Shown: positions 46,129-58,049 of the stretch, in pieces
Position numbering within the stretch: position 1 is the stretch's first letter
Layout: each line of letters starts with the position of its first letter
Assembly (NCBI GenBank): GCA_030789695.1
Contig: CM061139.1
Location: 9,997,878 to 10,061,877 of the forward strand
Length of the DNA: 64,000 bases
DNA from: Scilla litardierei
Taxonomy: Eukaryota; Streptophyta; Magnoliopsida; Asparagales; Asparagaceae
Direction of reading: 5' to 3'
The notes under the pieces: model-generated
What the model saw: only the letters and a program-made list of their open reading frames with translations
Database searches by the model: none
What the model was told of the DNA's origin: nothing
Position numbers and translations under genes: made by a program

Positions 46129-47700
46129 TGATCGCCTGCCCGTTTGGCACTCAAATCGGGACGGGGATACTAGGATTAAAATTTGTAATCGCAAGCGCAC
46201 GGTGTCGAGGTGTGGCTTTGGGGTCGAACACATGGAGGCGTGTGTTGTGCTTGTAAACAATTGTGATCCTGATCACCCGGTGGATGAGCTAGCTTAATCG
46301 CTTGGTGGTTGTCACGATACAAAACTAATGGAAAGGGTGTAAGATATTAAAAGGGCAACCTAGGACCTTGGCTTCTGCCCTATCATGAGTTCTCACTATT
46401 ACGACCGACGGATAGGAATGTGATCGGATTCTAGGGTTTAGTGGTGAGACGTTGCCTCTAATAGTGGTACTTAGCGTCCCATGTGCCCGATATTCCGGTC
46501 GATGCCCAGGATGAGCGCTAGGTCTACCCGGGTTCGGACGGTGGGCATTCCCATGTTCAGCACCGAATGACTCTGGGAGCACTAAGCTCGAAAAGATTGC
46601 TCCCGACATTTCATCCAAGCCATTCCCACATGCGAGGAATCAATGTCTACGCTAGGTATGTGAGCTGTGGCTAGGGGATCAAACTCCTGTTTTATTTCCC
46701 CTTGGCCCGATGGTCAAAGGCGGTCTTTCTCCTGCCAGAGACAATAAAACAACCCTTGTAACCATCTAAATCCCTATATCATATCGAATCCCTAATCTTA
46801 TGGTCGTTCTAGGGAGAACCCATGAAGGGGCTTTCACCAATGTCACAGAGTTGGAATCTACTCACTAATCATGGCATGAGATGCGACAAAACAGATTTTA
46901 GCCATTGAAATGAAGATCAAGCAATAAACTACTGTAGCAAATGGTATTATAAACGCAATATTAAAGTATGAGAACGATCAAGAAACTTACAAATGAAAAT
47001 AAATTAAAAGCAGCCAAACCCCCTAAAAACAGCTTAACAAAATGGGGATTATGTTTTCTGGGAAACCTAGCCCTATTTATACATTTTGGCAAGATGCCAG
47101 GGAATGTTCCCACTAAAAGACAAAAATAGACGCTCACCCGATCGGTTGAGACTTCAACCGATCGGGCGAGGCAGCGGGAAAATTGGTCTTCAGCTTCTGA
47201 TAAACCCCACCCGATTGCTGAATCAATCGGGTGAGTCGTTGAATTCTCGAGCTTGGGAAGAATCTGCTACTGGTGACCCGATCGGTTGACAAGTCAACCG
47301 ATCAGGTGGACTTTGGTACTCAAAAACAAATTTATGTGCTCCATCCACCCGATCACTGAATTGATCAGGTGGAGTTACTTCTTCCTCTGGACTGATACAT
47401 CTGCACGAACCGATCGGGTGGATCTATCCACCCGATCGGTTGGGAGCTGATACATGATTTGTCATTGACGATTGGCTCCCAGGATCTCGTGCGACACCTC
47501 CCATTGCTCAGGGACTCATGATGTTAGCTTTGTATGCCCCCTCCGCCAGCTATATCCTGCATAAGCACATGAACACAACGAAAGTGAAAAGGAACTAAAA
47601 ATCACAAAAAGACAGACTCAAAACAACGAAAAGCAACTGGAAATTACGGAGAAGACGTGCGTGAATATATAAAATATAAACGCATGTCATGTTCTGACAC
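46129..47700 (-). repeat. Probable Athila/Tat-like LTR G (minus strand)
   Basis: TGATCGCC at 46129 and wording like GTAATCGCAAGCGCACGG followed by TCGAACACATGGAGG parallel the left end of the F LTR. TATAAATA on the minus strand (47074-47081) lies just downstream of a palindrome array (47135-47443). The right end, near TCTGACA at 47700, is uncertain and no target duplication was seen. Probably a solo LTR. Confidence 0.55.
47135..47443 (-). promoter_or_regulatory. CCGATCGG inverted-pair array in U3 of G
   Basis: Five inverted pairs of CACCCGATCGGTTGA-type arms, some decayed (CACCCGATTGCTGA, CACCCGATCACTGA), spaced about 70 bp. Each arm centres on CGATCG. About 55 bp upstream of the TATA box. 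Confidence 0.72.
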
Positions 47701-47739
47701 TGGGCTCACCATGAATTACTACTTGACGACCTCCTATCC

Positions 47740-48192
47740 TTGGGAGTAGTTCGCAACTTTTTGCGACGTGTCGCCGGCAAGGTTCCAGTCGAGCATTGGC
47801 CCTACAGATGTCCTCCTTGGGAGCAGGGAGAGCCAGGGCATCCAAGCTGTGAGCCAATGCTTGCCCTCTTCAAGGCAACGAAGGCCGAGGTTCACGCCAT
47901 CCAGAAGGAGGGACTCTTCGCAAAAAGCTACCCGGTGGGCAACATGGAGTCTGTGTTTGATGAAGCCGGCGTCGTAGCTCGCCTGAAAGAGAACAGTCTA
48001 TTGCCAAGGGATCAGGTGTCCCTCGTCGAGGTTGGTCCAGAGCGCCTCTGTGATATGACGATCTAGCACAATATGCAGGTTTGCCGCTCTCTCTTCTCCA
48101 CGCTTCCAGTCTTCTTTCTTCCATGGGTATTTAGGGTTTTTGTTTCTCCTACAAGTGGTCACGGCAATGGTGTCCTTGTAGCGCCATACCAC
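47740..48192 (+). pseudogene. Antisense extra ORF of T, later exon and intron
   Basis: Open frame 47740-48066 with LALFKATKAEVHAIQKEGLF and ESVFDEAGVVARLKENSLL, ending at a TAG just before CACAATATGCAG. A probable intron follows (GTTTGCC... to TCTCCTACAAG near 48160), then a short exon piece up to the insertion point of D. Assigned by position and strand; I do not recognise the domain. Confidence 0.5.
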
Positions 48193-49204
48193 TGTAACGA
48201 CCGGTTTTCTTCGTTATGTTATCCGTATTTTTTTCCCTCGTGTGCTTTTCTGTATCCGTAGTTAGACGTACCTGACCCCCGTATCCGTATTAACTGCTAG
48301 CCTTATACGTATTAACTATTATTATTATTATTATTTACATTATTTTTATTAATGACTTTTAACCAACTTATGTAATACTCTTACTTATTTATATTTTCGA
48401 ATTCGAATTTCAAATATTAAACTTTTGAATTCAAAGTAAAACTCCCCATATTAAATCCTAATAAAACTCATTAACTCATTGTTTGGTAACTTTCCTAATT
48501 AGACGCTTTTAAACATATTATTAATCGATTTTATTAGCCCTGATTACTCCCCATTATAACAAGTCAATCTTAATATTTTAAGTTTCAAAACTCCTAGCCT
48601 AACCTAATATCAGCCACCCGATTTTGAACCCAAGAACCCAAATAGGAGCTCACGCACCCATGATTACTAGATACCCATGCTAAAATTGAACCCAACAAAT
48701 TCCCAGGCCAACAACTTTTGAAACCCCACCTCTAGACTAGCCAGCTCACGTGCTGCCTTCTCAGGCCCACACACAACTCATTTTATAAGAGCCATGTTAT
48801 TTTCTTCATGTAGGTACCCTCACTCTACCAATTTATAGTAACCTAAGCCTAGCTCATACTGCCTTTCATCACCCATCACGTGCTGCCCCCCAACCACACT
48901 TTTCTATATATAAAACCGGATGCCCCCAGAACACTCACGCACACAACGTTTAACACACACACACAAAAATATAAAACAAAGGAATGTAATATTTGAGAAC
49001 CTAACCTAAAGCTTAGCCAACTACATCTGCTGTTGATTCAAATCTTACAACCAAATTTTATAATAGGAAACTCAAATATAAACCCTAGGCTACAACTCCT
49101 CACATGCATACCTAGAGAACAACCCTACAAATCCTATTAAATAAAACCTAGGCTATCTCTCTAGCAATAGCACCCTACTAATCCTAAAAACCCTAGGACA
49201 AAGC

Positions 49205-49579
49205 TTGCAGCCGCAACCCTCAAGCACGCAACTACAACCTTCTCCTCTCTCGCAAACTCGCAACCCATCTCCTCCCTCCGCCCAGCGACGACAACCCCGC
49301 CCCCCTCTTCTTCTCCAGTGCAACCCCCTACGCAGTGTCGAGCTCGCCTCCACAAACCGCAAGAACCCACGCCACCCCCGACTTCTTCCTCCCCAGTGGC
49401 AACCCCCACAGGCCACGGCTCCTCCTCACATCCGCCCTCAACCCCCACGGCCCCCTACTCACGGCAACAGCCGCAACCCTCATCCTTCCTCCCCCAGGCC
49501 GAGATCCGAACAGCCCAGGCCGAGATCCAACGCCCCCGCAGCCTTCTTCTTCACGCGAGGAGCCTCTCCTCATCGCTGA
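49205..49579 (+). CDS. Pro-rich leader frame in the D LTR
   Basis: MQPQPSSTQLQPSPLSQ, rich in Pro, Arg and Ser, about 270 bp after the TATA box. In the other LTR (55240-55767) the same frame runs 175 codons before stop. The two copies differ by a frameshift, so protein coding is doubtful. GC-rich leaders of A and C have similar composition but different words. Confidence 0.3.
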   Translation: MQPQPSSTQLQPSPLSQTRNPSPPSAQRRQPRPPLLLQCNPLRSVELASTNRKNPRHPRLLPPQWQPPQATAPPHIRPQPPRPPTHGNSRNPHPSSPRPRSEQPRPRSNAPAAFFFTRGASPHR

Positions 49580-50805
49580 TCACTGCGTGGACCCAACGAA
49601 ACAGATCCACGCACTCAAGAGCCGCGGACAGCCGTTCTTTTTTCCTTCCCGAAGCTTTTACGCCGCTGTTCCGGGACCCGAAGCGTCGCCACTACTAATG
49701 GGACGTTCTGATCCTCCTCTGCACTTACAGTTAGTAGATCTACCCCTTTAATAACTCTTAGGACAGAAAACCTAATAAAAACGAATCGCTAGACGTCGTA
49801 GGGGCTTTTTGTAAATATGTCCTGAACAAGAAACACATTTTCTGATTTTATGTTCTGCCAAAAAAGCGAACCAAACTCTCCACAGTGTAGTACACGTCGA
49901 GACGATTCCAAAGACACCAAGAACGTCGAAAACAGGCGAGTATTTGATTTTATATGAATTTCTGAAGTTTTGACACCGTTGCGCCATCTTTATGTATTGC
50001 TGTGTAACTCAAAAACTAGGCGTGAAATGACATACAAAATTGACACCATAATGACTATGACGAATTTGGGATCCAAAGGTATATCATACGACATATCTCA
50101 ATTTTGAACAAATAAGAGAAAAGAATAACTTCTGTAGCAAACCCAATGAAAACTCGTGCTCGTCATTATTTTGAAACCGCTACTAAAATCGTTTAACCCA
50201 CTTTGCGGTGTAGAACCATCACCATAATGTAATAATGTTGATAACACCACACTTCTGCGAATCCGGACATGATTAACAAATTTTGACATCGTGACAATCG
50301 TGCGCCTCGAAGGCGGTATCGTGATATCGTGTGAGTCGACTAGGCCGGCTCGTGTTCCGGCAAAACTTTTGGGTGGGGTTAGGGTTGAGTGGCCACTGGG
50401 CGTATGAAGGGTACTCTCCTTAAGAGCACCACCCGCATGCGGTGGGTTAGCGTCAATCACGGTAAGCCCCGTGAGAGGAACGACCTTCTCATCACGACCT
50501 AAAGGCGAGAACCCTAGATTAGATGTGAACTCTTGACATGAAAACTTGAAATGCTAACTTGGTCATCTTGATAATCGAAATGCTAATGAACTCAGAGAAA
50601 CCTCAACTTTAAGCTTGCAAACGTCTAGAACTGCATGTTAGGAGTGCTTGTCATGCTTTAATAAAATCGTTAAATGTCAAATTGCTGCAGTCGTTTCTTT
50701 AAATTATTAATGCTTCTAAAATTCATATATATCAGATATCTTGCCTTGGGATGCTAACACTTTCTTGCAGACCCTAGCTGACATACATTCATTGTTTGTG
50801 GATGT

Positions 50806-50910
50806 ATGTCAGATCCAGAGCTTGAGTACCCGGAGGACCCGTATGAGACGCCAGACTTGGAGAGTCAGGAGTTCGCACCTGACGTAGTGCCTCTTCCAGC
50901 TGAGGACTAG
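50806..50910 (+). CDS. LTR short acidic frame, element D left copy
   Basis: MSDPELEYPEDPYETPDLES, then QEFAPDVVPLPAED and stop, 34 aa, net strongly acidic. It starts 36 bp after a perfect-looking splice acceptor (TTTCTTGCAG). The right-LTR copy (56853-56957) is also open with the same length despite amino-acid changes (EDP to EGP, APDV to ALDA). Confidence 0.55.
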   Translation: MSDPELEYPEDPYETPDLESQEFAPDVVPLPAED

Positions 50911-51215
50911 AGGACCCCTCACTTCCAGTTTTCTTAGTTTACTTTCAGTCACTTGCTGTAGTTGTGTACGTTTCTTTTGCTGCTACTTTAGCCCAGCTGT
51001 GGTTTGTTTAATTTCGTGAACGAACTTTTAACCTCCGGATGTGGCTTTTATTCTTATATCATTGTTGTGTTCTGATTGTTCTGATACGCAAATGCAAGGA
51101 CCCTTTTCTGTGCTTTTATCACAGACGCTTATTGAACTCGACCTTCACCGCTCCAGTTCAAGCGGACCGCGTTACGTTCTCGCTTCCTGTGTCTTTTGGG
51201 AAGCGATGCGTTACA

Positions 51216-54215
51216 GGTTTTAGTGGTGGCCCATGCAGGTCCTGCAACTGTGAAATTCGGAACAATAAGAACACCTTTCATTAGCCAAAAACATCCAGAA
51301 TTAGTTCGTACGCAAAATTACTCGAATGCCATGTCTCAGCAGGATAGGAAACCAAATATTAGGATAATAGGAAAAGTTAATTAGACGCGCGTGCTCGTTA
51401 GTTAGACACCCTTGCCACGACTTAGTATTATCTCGGGAGTCACCCTAGCGATTGATCACGCAGCTCTAACCATATTAGATTTTTGACTTCCGTTAGTCGT
51501 TAGCTTAGATTTATCGAATCTAGGGCCCAACCGAACGTGGCGATCGTCACCGTGCAAGTCGACACTGAGATGCCTGCAAGGAGTAGACTACGAAGCGTAG
51601 GATATTCCAGATCTATAGGTAGGATCTCGATCTCGATTCTCAACGAACCCTTACCTCGGCTTTCCTATCTCAGTCTAGTACGTTGATGAACCTTAGTGCT
51701 AAACCTTAGTCGACCCAATGATTATTTCCCCTGATTTTACTATTTCCTCATCATTACACTTCCATATTAAGGATCGTAAAAGCCATCGTAGTGCATTCAC
51801 GGAGTTACTCCTTAGTCGTCCTTACGTTTCGATCGTCAAACCTATTCCTTGCCCTCGATTCACATGAACCTTCAAGTCTGCCATCTTTAACCTTGAACCT
51901 CCCCATTGTAGATCCAAGGTCTTTTAAAAGTGTGTTCGATATTTCTTTTATTGAATTCTCCGCTAAGTTTTAAAATCCTTTCGAAAACTCTTACTTAGAT
52001 TTTCTACGCTTCAATCGACTTAAACCCAACCTTGATTATGAAACTCTGCTGGTGAGATCTTTAGTTACTATCTTATATCAACTTTCCGACATACATCTTC
52101 CACGCTTCTAATTCGCATAACCTTGTATAGCTACTCTATTTTCCTCATGCAATGAACTTTAAAAAAAACTTTATTTCTAGTTCGCTAGTTCAAAATGTCA
52201 CCTCCTTTTCTTACTAATGTATTTCGAAACGGTCGTTGAAACATACTTTTGAAATACTTTCTTAAGTTAAATAGGACTTCAAAATCCTGTGTGTCAGTTT
52301 TATAATCATTGTCTTCATATATTGTAAGAAAAGAAACAAATCTTTTTACAAACCTATTTCCATTTACGAAACAAGCACTACATCACTATGACTATGTTAC
52401 TCTTCACCTATTATTTGACTAATCATATTTTACGTTTTAACTTCTACCGTATGCTCGCTATTTTACGTAATTTATAATGATGTTATTATTTTACACATGT
52501 CCTTATCTTTTAATTATTTAATTATTCATAAATATTTTATGTCACCCAACCAGACTAACCTCTTATCCATGCCACCTCCGAAACCGTCCATCACGATATT
52601 ACTTCGTTACCTCATTCAACCCTGAATCCTATACTTTCTTAGTTATCACTTTAGAGCTTATTATTGCTAAGTGTGACCATTAGCTTGATTGTGGTGTTGT
52701 GGTGCATGTATATAGATAGTGAGTGTGGACCCGTGCGTGCTAATCTCTATATACCACCCATGTATGAGTGTGCTACCCTGAGTATATTAGTATATTGTGA
52801 TTATCTATTGTGTCGTATGTGCCTGTATGTATGGTAATTTGTGATATATACGTATATAGTCGAGTGTAGAGTAGTAAGCGTATATTTACACTTAGGCAAG
52901 AGATTAGCTATATCACTACAGGAATATCTGAGCGTGATTGATTTGGTTTTGGCTAGTTACTAGGAGTATATATACCTTAGTCGTACTTGTTAATGGCTAT
53001 AATTGTATGCTAGTACAGTGATGTACATGTTAAGTGTGGTGATAATAAGTGTACGTATAGTTGGGTGTGCAGATTTATGTTGTGATCTATATGTTAGTAT
53101 GTCTGGCGTGTGCTCGTGTGTATATGTGTATGTTGTTAGTTGTAGGTATGTATATATATAAATATATATTGTATGAACAAGTGTGTTTTATATATAGTCG
53201 GATTGTTAATAATTACCCCTACGGGATGATGTATGAGCATGTGTATACCAGGAAGTATGTATAGTCGTATGTTTGTGACTATGTATATGGATGTATGTAA
53301 TAGTATACTAGCCCTATGTAAACTACCATGGTTGTATATACTGGTGTGTGTATATTTATCCTATATAGATACAAGATAGGCGTGTAGTAGAGTAAGCAGG
53401 TATATGTATGTGAAATGAATGCATCTATAAGTACTTGAAAATGTGTGATATATGAGTAAGTATATGCATATGGATGTGTATTGTTTGATTATAATGTATG
53501 TATGACTGGGATAGAATGACCTTAGTGTCTAAGTCCCCTCGCCCCTACGTCGGCCTATTTAAGGAAGTCTGAGAACGGACTTGATCCAAAGATGGGTAGA
53601 TTACGTTGACCCTAGTGCTAGGAGTAAGGCTTATATAAATCTCTGTTGGGTGTAAGGTATTACGTGCATGTATATACGTGTAGTGATTTGAATTATAATG
53701 TGTATATGGTACTATGCGGTATGTAAACGTGATCGTATGGTTGAAATGTTAATTGACAAAAATGATTGTATTTATATGTTAGTGGTATGTTATGTGACAT
53801 GTGGTACTATATCAGTATAGATTGTGAGTGTATAAGATGTATGGTATTACAAGGTGATGGCACACTTACAGCTAGTAATTTGATATGGTGGTGTAGTAAA
53901 GTGTTACTACTCACCCGAGTATAATATTGGTCGGATTGTATTTGTAGGATGATATTATATTAAAGTGTTATGTAAATACGTAATTAGTAATGTGTGTATG
54001 TGTATAGTTAGTACTAATAGCATTGGCGTTGATTAGTATTGTCGGTGGAAATACATTGGTGTTGATATTAATATTAGAAATTACTATTTGGATATGGCAT
54101 GCTAGTTGATATGGTGTATGCGTTAGAAAAGGAGGTACGAGTGTTGCCCTTACATTTTCCCGGTGTCTTAGCCGATGAGATTATGAGGACGGAATCATTC
54201 TTAAGGTGGGTAGGA
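51216..54215 (+). other. Non-coding interior of element D
   Basis: Primer-site block GGTTTTAG-TGGTGGCCCATGCAGGTCC at 51216-51242. 51370-51640 matches the 5' interior of C; 52640-54150 is TG/TA-rich and corresponds to the reverse complement of the B and C cargo. Ends with the polypurine tract before 54216. No frame above about 70 codons looks like protein. Confidence 0.7.
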
Positions 54216-54338
54216 TGTAACGATCGGTTTTCTTCGTTACGTTATCCGTATTTTTTCCCTCGTGTGCTTTTCCGTATCCGTAGTTAGACGTACCAGACCC
54301 CCGTATCCGTATTAGCTGCTAGCCTTATACGTATTAAC

Positions 54339-54372
<34 letters not shown>

Positions 54373-57262
54373 TACATTATTTTTATTAATGACTTTTAAC
54401 CAACTTATGTAATACTCTTACCTATTTATATTTTCGAATTCGAATTTCAAATATTAGACTTTCGAATTCAAAGGAAAACTCCCCATATTAAATCCTAATA
54501 AAACTCATTAACTCAATGTTTGGTAACTATCCTAATTAGACGCTTTTAAACATATTATTAATCGATTTTATTAGCCCTGATTACTCCCCATTATAACAAG
54601 TCAATCTTATTATTTTAAATTTCAAAACTCCTAGCCTAACCTAATATCAGCCACCCGATTTTGAACCCAAGAACCCAAATAGGAGCTCACGCACCCATGA
54701 TTACTAGATACCCATGCTAAAATCGAACCCAACAAATTCCCAGGCCAACAACTTTCGAAACCCCACCCCTAGACTAGCCAGCTCACGTGCTGCCTTCTCA
54801 GGCCCACACACAACTCATTTTATAAGAGCCCTGTTATTTTCTTCATGTAGGTACCCTCACTCTACCAATTTATAGTAACCTAAGCCTAGCTCATACTGCC
54901 TTTCATCACCGATCACGTGCTGCCCCCCAACCACACTTTTCTATATATAAAACCTGATGCCCCCAGCACACTCACGCACACAACGTTTAACACACACACA
55001 CAAAAATATAACAAAGGAATGTAATATTTGAGAACCTAACCTAAAGCTTAGCCTACTACATCTGCTGTTGATTCAAACCCTACACCCAAATTTTATAATA
55101 GGAAACTCAAATATAAACCCTAGGCTACAACTCCTCACGTGCATACCTATAGAACAACCCTACAAATCCTATTAAATAAAACCTAGGCTATCTCTCTAGC
55201 AAGAGCACCCTACTAATCCTAAAAACCCTAGGACAAAGCTTGCAGCCGCAACCCTCAAGCACACAACTACAGCCTTCTCCTCTCTCGCAAACTCGCAAAT
55301 CATCTCCTCCCTCCGCCCAGCGACGACACCCCCGCCCCCCTCTTCTTCTCCGACGCAACCCCCTGCGTAACGCCGACCTCGCCTCCACAAACCGCAAGAA
55401 CCCACGCCACCCCCGACTTCTTCCTCCCCAGCGGCAACCCCCACAGGCCACGGCTCCTCCTCACATCCGCCCTCAACCCCCACGGCCCCCTACTCACGGC
55501 AACAGCCGCAACCCTCATCCTTCCTCCCCCAGGCCGAGATCCGAACAGCCCAGGCCGAGATCCAATGCCCCGCAGCCTTCTTCTTCACGCGAGGAGCCTC
55601 TCCTCATCGCTGATCACTGCGTGGACCCAACGAAACAGATCCACGCACTCGAGAGCCGCGGACAGCCGTTCTTTTTCCTTCCCGAAGCTTTTACGCCGCT
55701 GTTCCGGGACCCGAAGCGTCGCCGCTACCAACGGGACGTTCCGATCCTCCTCTGCACTTACGGTTAGTAGATCTACCCCTTTAACAACTCTTACCCCCCA
55801 TCATAGGACAGAAAACCTAATAAAAACGAATCGCTAGACGTCGTAGATGCTTTTTATAAATCTGTCCTGAACAAGAAACACATTTTCTGATTTTATGTTC
55901 TGTCAAAACAGCGAACCAAACTCTCCACAGTGTAGTACACGTCGAGACGATTCCAATGATACCAAGAACATCGAAAACAGGCGAGTATTTGATTTTATAT
56001 GAATTTCTGAAGTTTTGACACCGTTGCGCCATCTTTATGTATTGCTGTGTAACTCAAAAACTAGGTGTGAAATGACGTACAAAATTGACACCATAATGAT
56101 TAGGACGAAATTTGAGATCCAATGGTATATCATACGATATATCTCAATTTTGAACAAATAAGAGAAAAGAATAACTTCTGTAGCAAACCCAATGAAAACT
56201 CGTGCTCGTCATTATTTTGAAACCGCTACTAAAATCGTTTAACCCACTTTACGGTGTAGAACCGTCACCATAATGTAATAATGTTGATAACACCACACTT
56301 CTACGAATCCGGACATGATTAACAAATTTTGACATCGTGACAATCGTGCGCCTCGAAGGCGGTATCGTGATATCGTGTGAGTCGACTAGGCCGGCTCGTG
56401 TTCCGACAAAACTTTTGGGTGGGGTTAGGGTTGAGTGGCCACTGGGCGTATGAAGGGTACTCTCCTTAAGAGCACCATCCGCATGCGGTGGGTTAGCATC
56501 AATCACGGTAAGCCCCCGTGAGAGGAACGACCTTCTCATCACGACCTAAAGGCGAGAACCCTAGATTAGATGTGAACTCTTGACATGAAAACTTGAAATT
56601 CTAACTTGGTCATCTTGATAATCGAAATGCTAATGAACTCAGAGAAACCTCAACTTTAAGCTTGCAAACGTCTAGAACTGCATATTAGGAGTGCTTGTCA
56701 TGCTTTAATAAAATCGTTAAATGTCAAATTGCTGCAGTCGTTTCTTTAAATTATTAATGCTTCTAAAATTCATATATATCAGATATCTTGCCTTGGGATG
56801 CTAACACTTTCTTGCAGACCCTAGCTGACATACATTCATTGTTTGTGGATGTATGTCAGATCCAGAGCTTGAGTACCCGGAGGGCCCGTACGAGACGCCA
56901 GACTTGGAGAGTCAGGAGTTCGCACTTGACGCAGTGCCTCTTCCAGCTGAGGACTAGAGGACCCCTCACTTCCAGTTTTCTTAGTTTACTTTCAGTCACT
57001 TGCTGTAGTTGTGTACGTTTCTTTTGCTGCTACTTTAGCCCAGTTGTGGTTTGTTTAATTTTGTGTACGAACTTTTAACCTCCGGATGTGGCTTTTATTC
57101 TTATATCATTGTTGTGTTATGATTGTTCTGATACGCAAATGCAAGGACCCTTTTCTGTGCTTTTATCACAGACGCTTATTGAACTCGACCTTCACCGCTC
57201 CAGTTCAAGTGGACCGTGTAACGTTCTCGCTTCCGGTGTCTTTTGGGAAGCGGGGCGTTACA
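54216..57262 (+). repeat. 3' LTR of element D
   Basis: Matches the 5' LTR with a few percent change and a longer ATT microsatellite (about 54338-54372). TATA box 54942-54952, acidic frame 56853-56957. Confidence 0.92.
56853..56957 (+). CDS. LTR short acidic frame, element D right copy
   Basis: MSDPELEYPEGPYETPDLES, then QEFALDAVPLPAED and stop. Same start, length and stop as the left copy. Confidence 0.55.
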   Translation: MSDPELEYPEGPYETPDLESQEFALDAVPLPAED

Positions 57263-57267
57263 ACCAC

Positions 57268-57834
57268 CGTGAATATGCTCAAGGCGAGCCATGGAAAGAG
57301 GAAGGCCGATCTTCAGGCAGCCACTGGTAAGTTGCAGGTGATGGAGGCTCAATTTGAAGAGGTCGTCGGGAGGCTGCGAGAGAGGGAGGACCAGCTGGAG
57401 CAACTCCGAGAGTGGAATACGACCCAGAGGACGGAGACCGGGACGTGGGACAAGATTGTGGTGGGGCTAGAGCAGTAGCTTCGGGAGGAGGAGAATCGAA
57501 GGATCGTCGCTTTGACCGAATATTCTGCATAAATAGAGGCCTAGGGGTGGAGATCACCACGCTAAAGCGGGAGGTGGCTGTGCTGAGGAAGATTGATTTG
57601 GAGGCCAAGAAGTCTGGGGCCATCTGCAAATACTAGGAGGAGGAGTACCTCACCATGATGAGATCAATAAGGGCAGAAGGCGTGGACGAAGGGATGCAGG
57701 CGGGCTTCAGGAGGGTGGAAGCGAGGCTGACAAAGCTGTATCCCGCCTTGGAGGTCGACTTATCCAAGTTGACTATGGCCTTCGATGATGAAGAGGAGGA
57801 GGTTGATGCTCCAGGGGGAGGTGATGCTACATAA
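57268..57834 (+). pseudogene. Antisense extra ORF of T, C-terminal coiled-coil part
   Basis: Continues the frame cut by D: VNMLKASHGKRKADLQ, then heptad-rich LREREDQLEQLREW. Stops at 57476 and near 57530 interrupt it; further coiled-coil pieces (LKREVAVLRKIDLEAKKSG; RRVEARLTKLYPALEVDL) lead to an acidic tail DDEEEEVDAPGGGDAT and TAA at 57832. A 3'-UTR-like stretch with AATGAAAT follows near 57930. C-terminal coiled coils are usual in this family. Confidence 0.65.
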
Positions 57835-58049
57835 TCTTTAGGGAGTGGTTGTATTTGTAGGGCCGGTCTTGGGGCCATCCGTCGGACCTAGTGTAGAAAG
57901 TTTTTGATGTAAATGTATTAACTTTGATTTTAATGAAATATACCTTAGGTGGTTCGCCTTGTATGTCTTTTGTGCTTGTGTTGCTTCTTATCACCCCTTT
58001 TTGCCTTAGTGTGTATGCCCCCAACTTTCTGCTTAGAAGTGGCTAAGGC

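Larger units (their letters stand above)
48193..51215 (+). repeat. 5' LTR of element D
   Basis: TATA box TATATATAAAA at 48905-48915, then a Pro-rich GC-rich leader, an AT-rich intron-like stretch (GTTAGTAG near 49731 to TTTCTTGCAG at 50770), the acidic short frame, and a 3'-UTR-like tail. The U3 has no word array. Confidence 0.92.
48193..57262 (+). mobile_element. Element D: non-coding chromovirus derivative (LARD-like), plus strand
   Basis: Target duplication ACCAC (48188-48192 and 57263-57267). LTRs 48193-51215 (3023 bp) and 54216-57262 (3047 bp), TGTAACG...GTTACA. The 3000-bp interior starts with the shared primer-site block and ends with AAGGTGGGTAGGA. No gag or pol. Inserted in the last part of the antisense ORF of T. 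Confidence 0.93.

Noticed and set aside
44530..47700. A single complete element made of L and G
   Set aside because: L reads on the plus strand and G on the minus strand, their sequences do not match as an LTR pair, and no shared target duplication was found.
49205..49751. Overlapping Pro/Arg/Ser-rich frames in the D LTR as real proteins
   Set aside because: Three phases are open at once because of composition, and the two LTR copies are out of frame with each other. Only one is listed, at low confidence.
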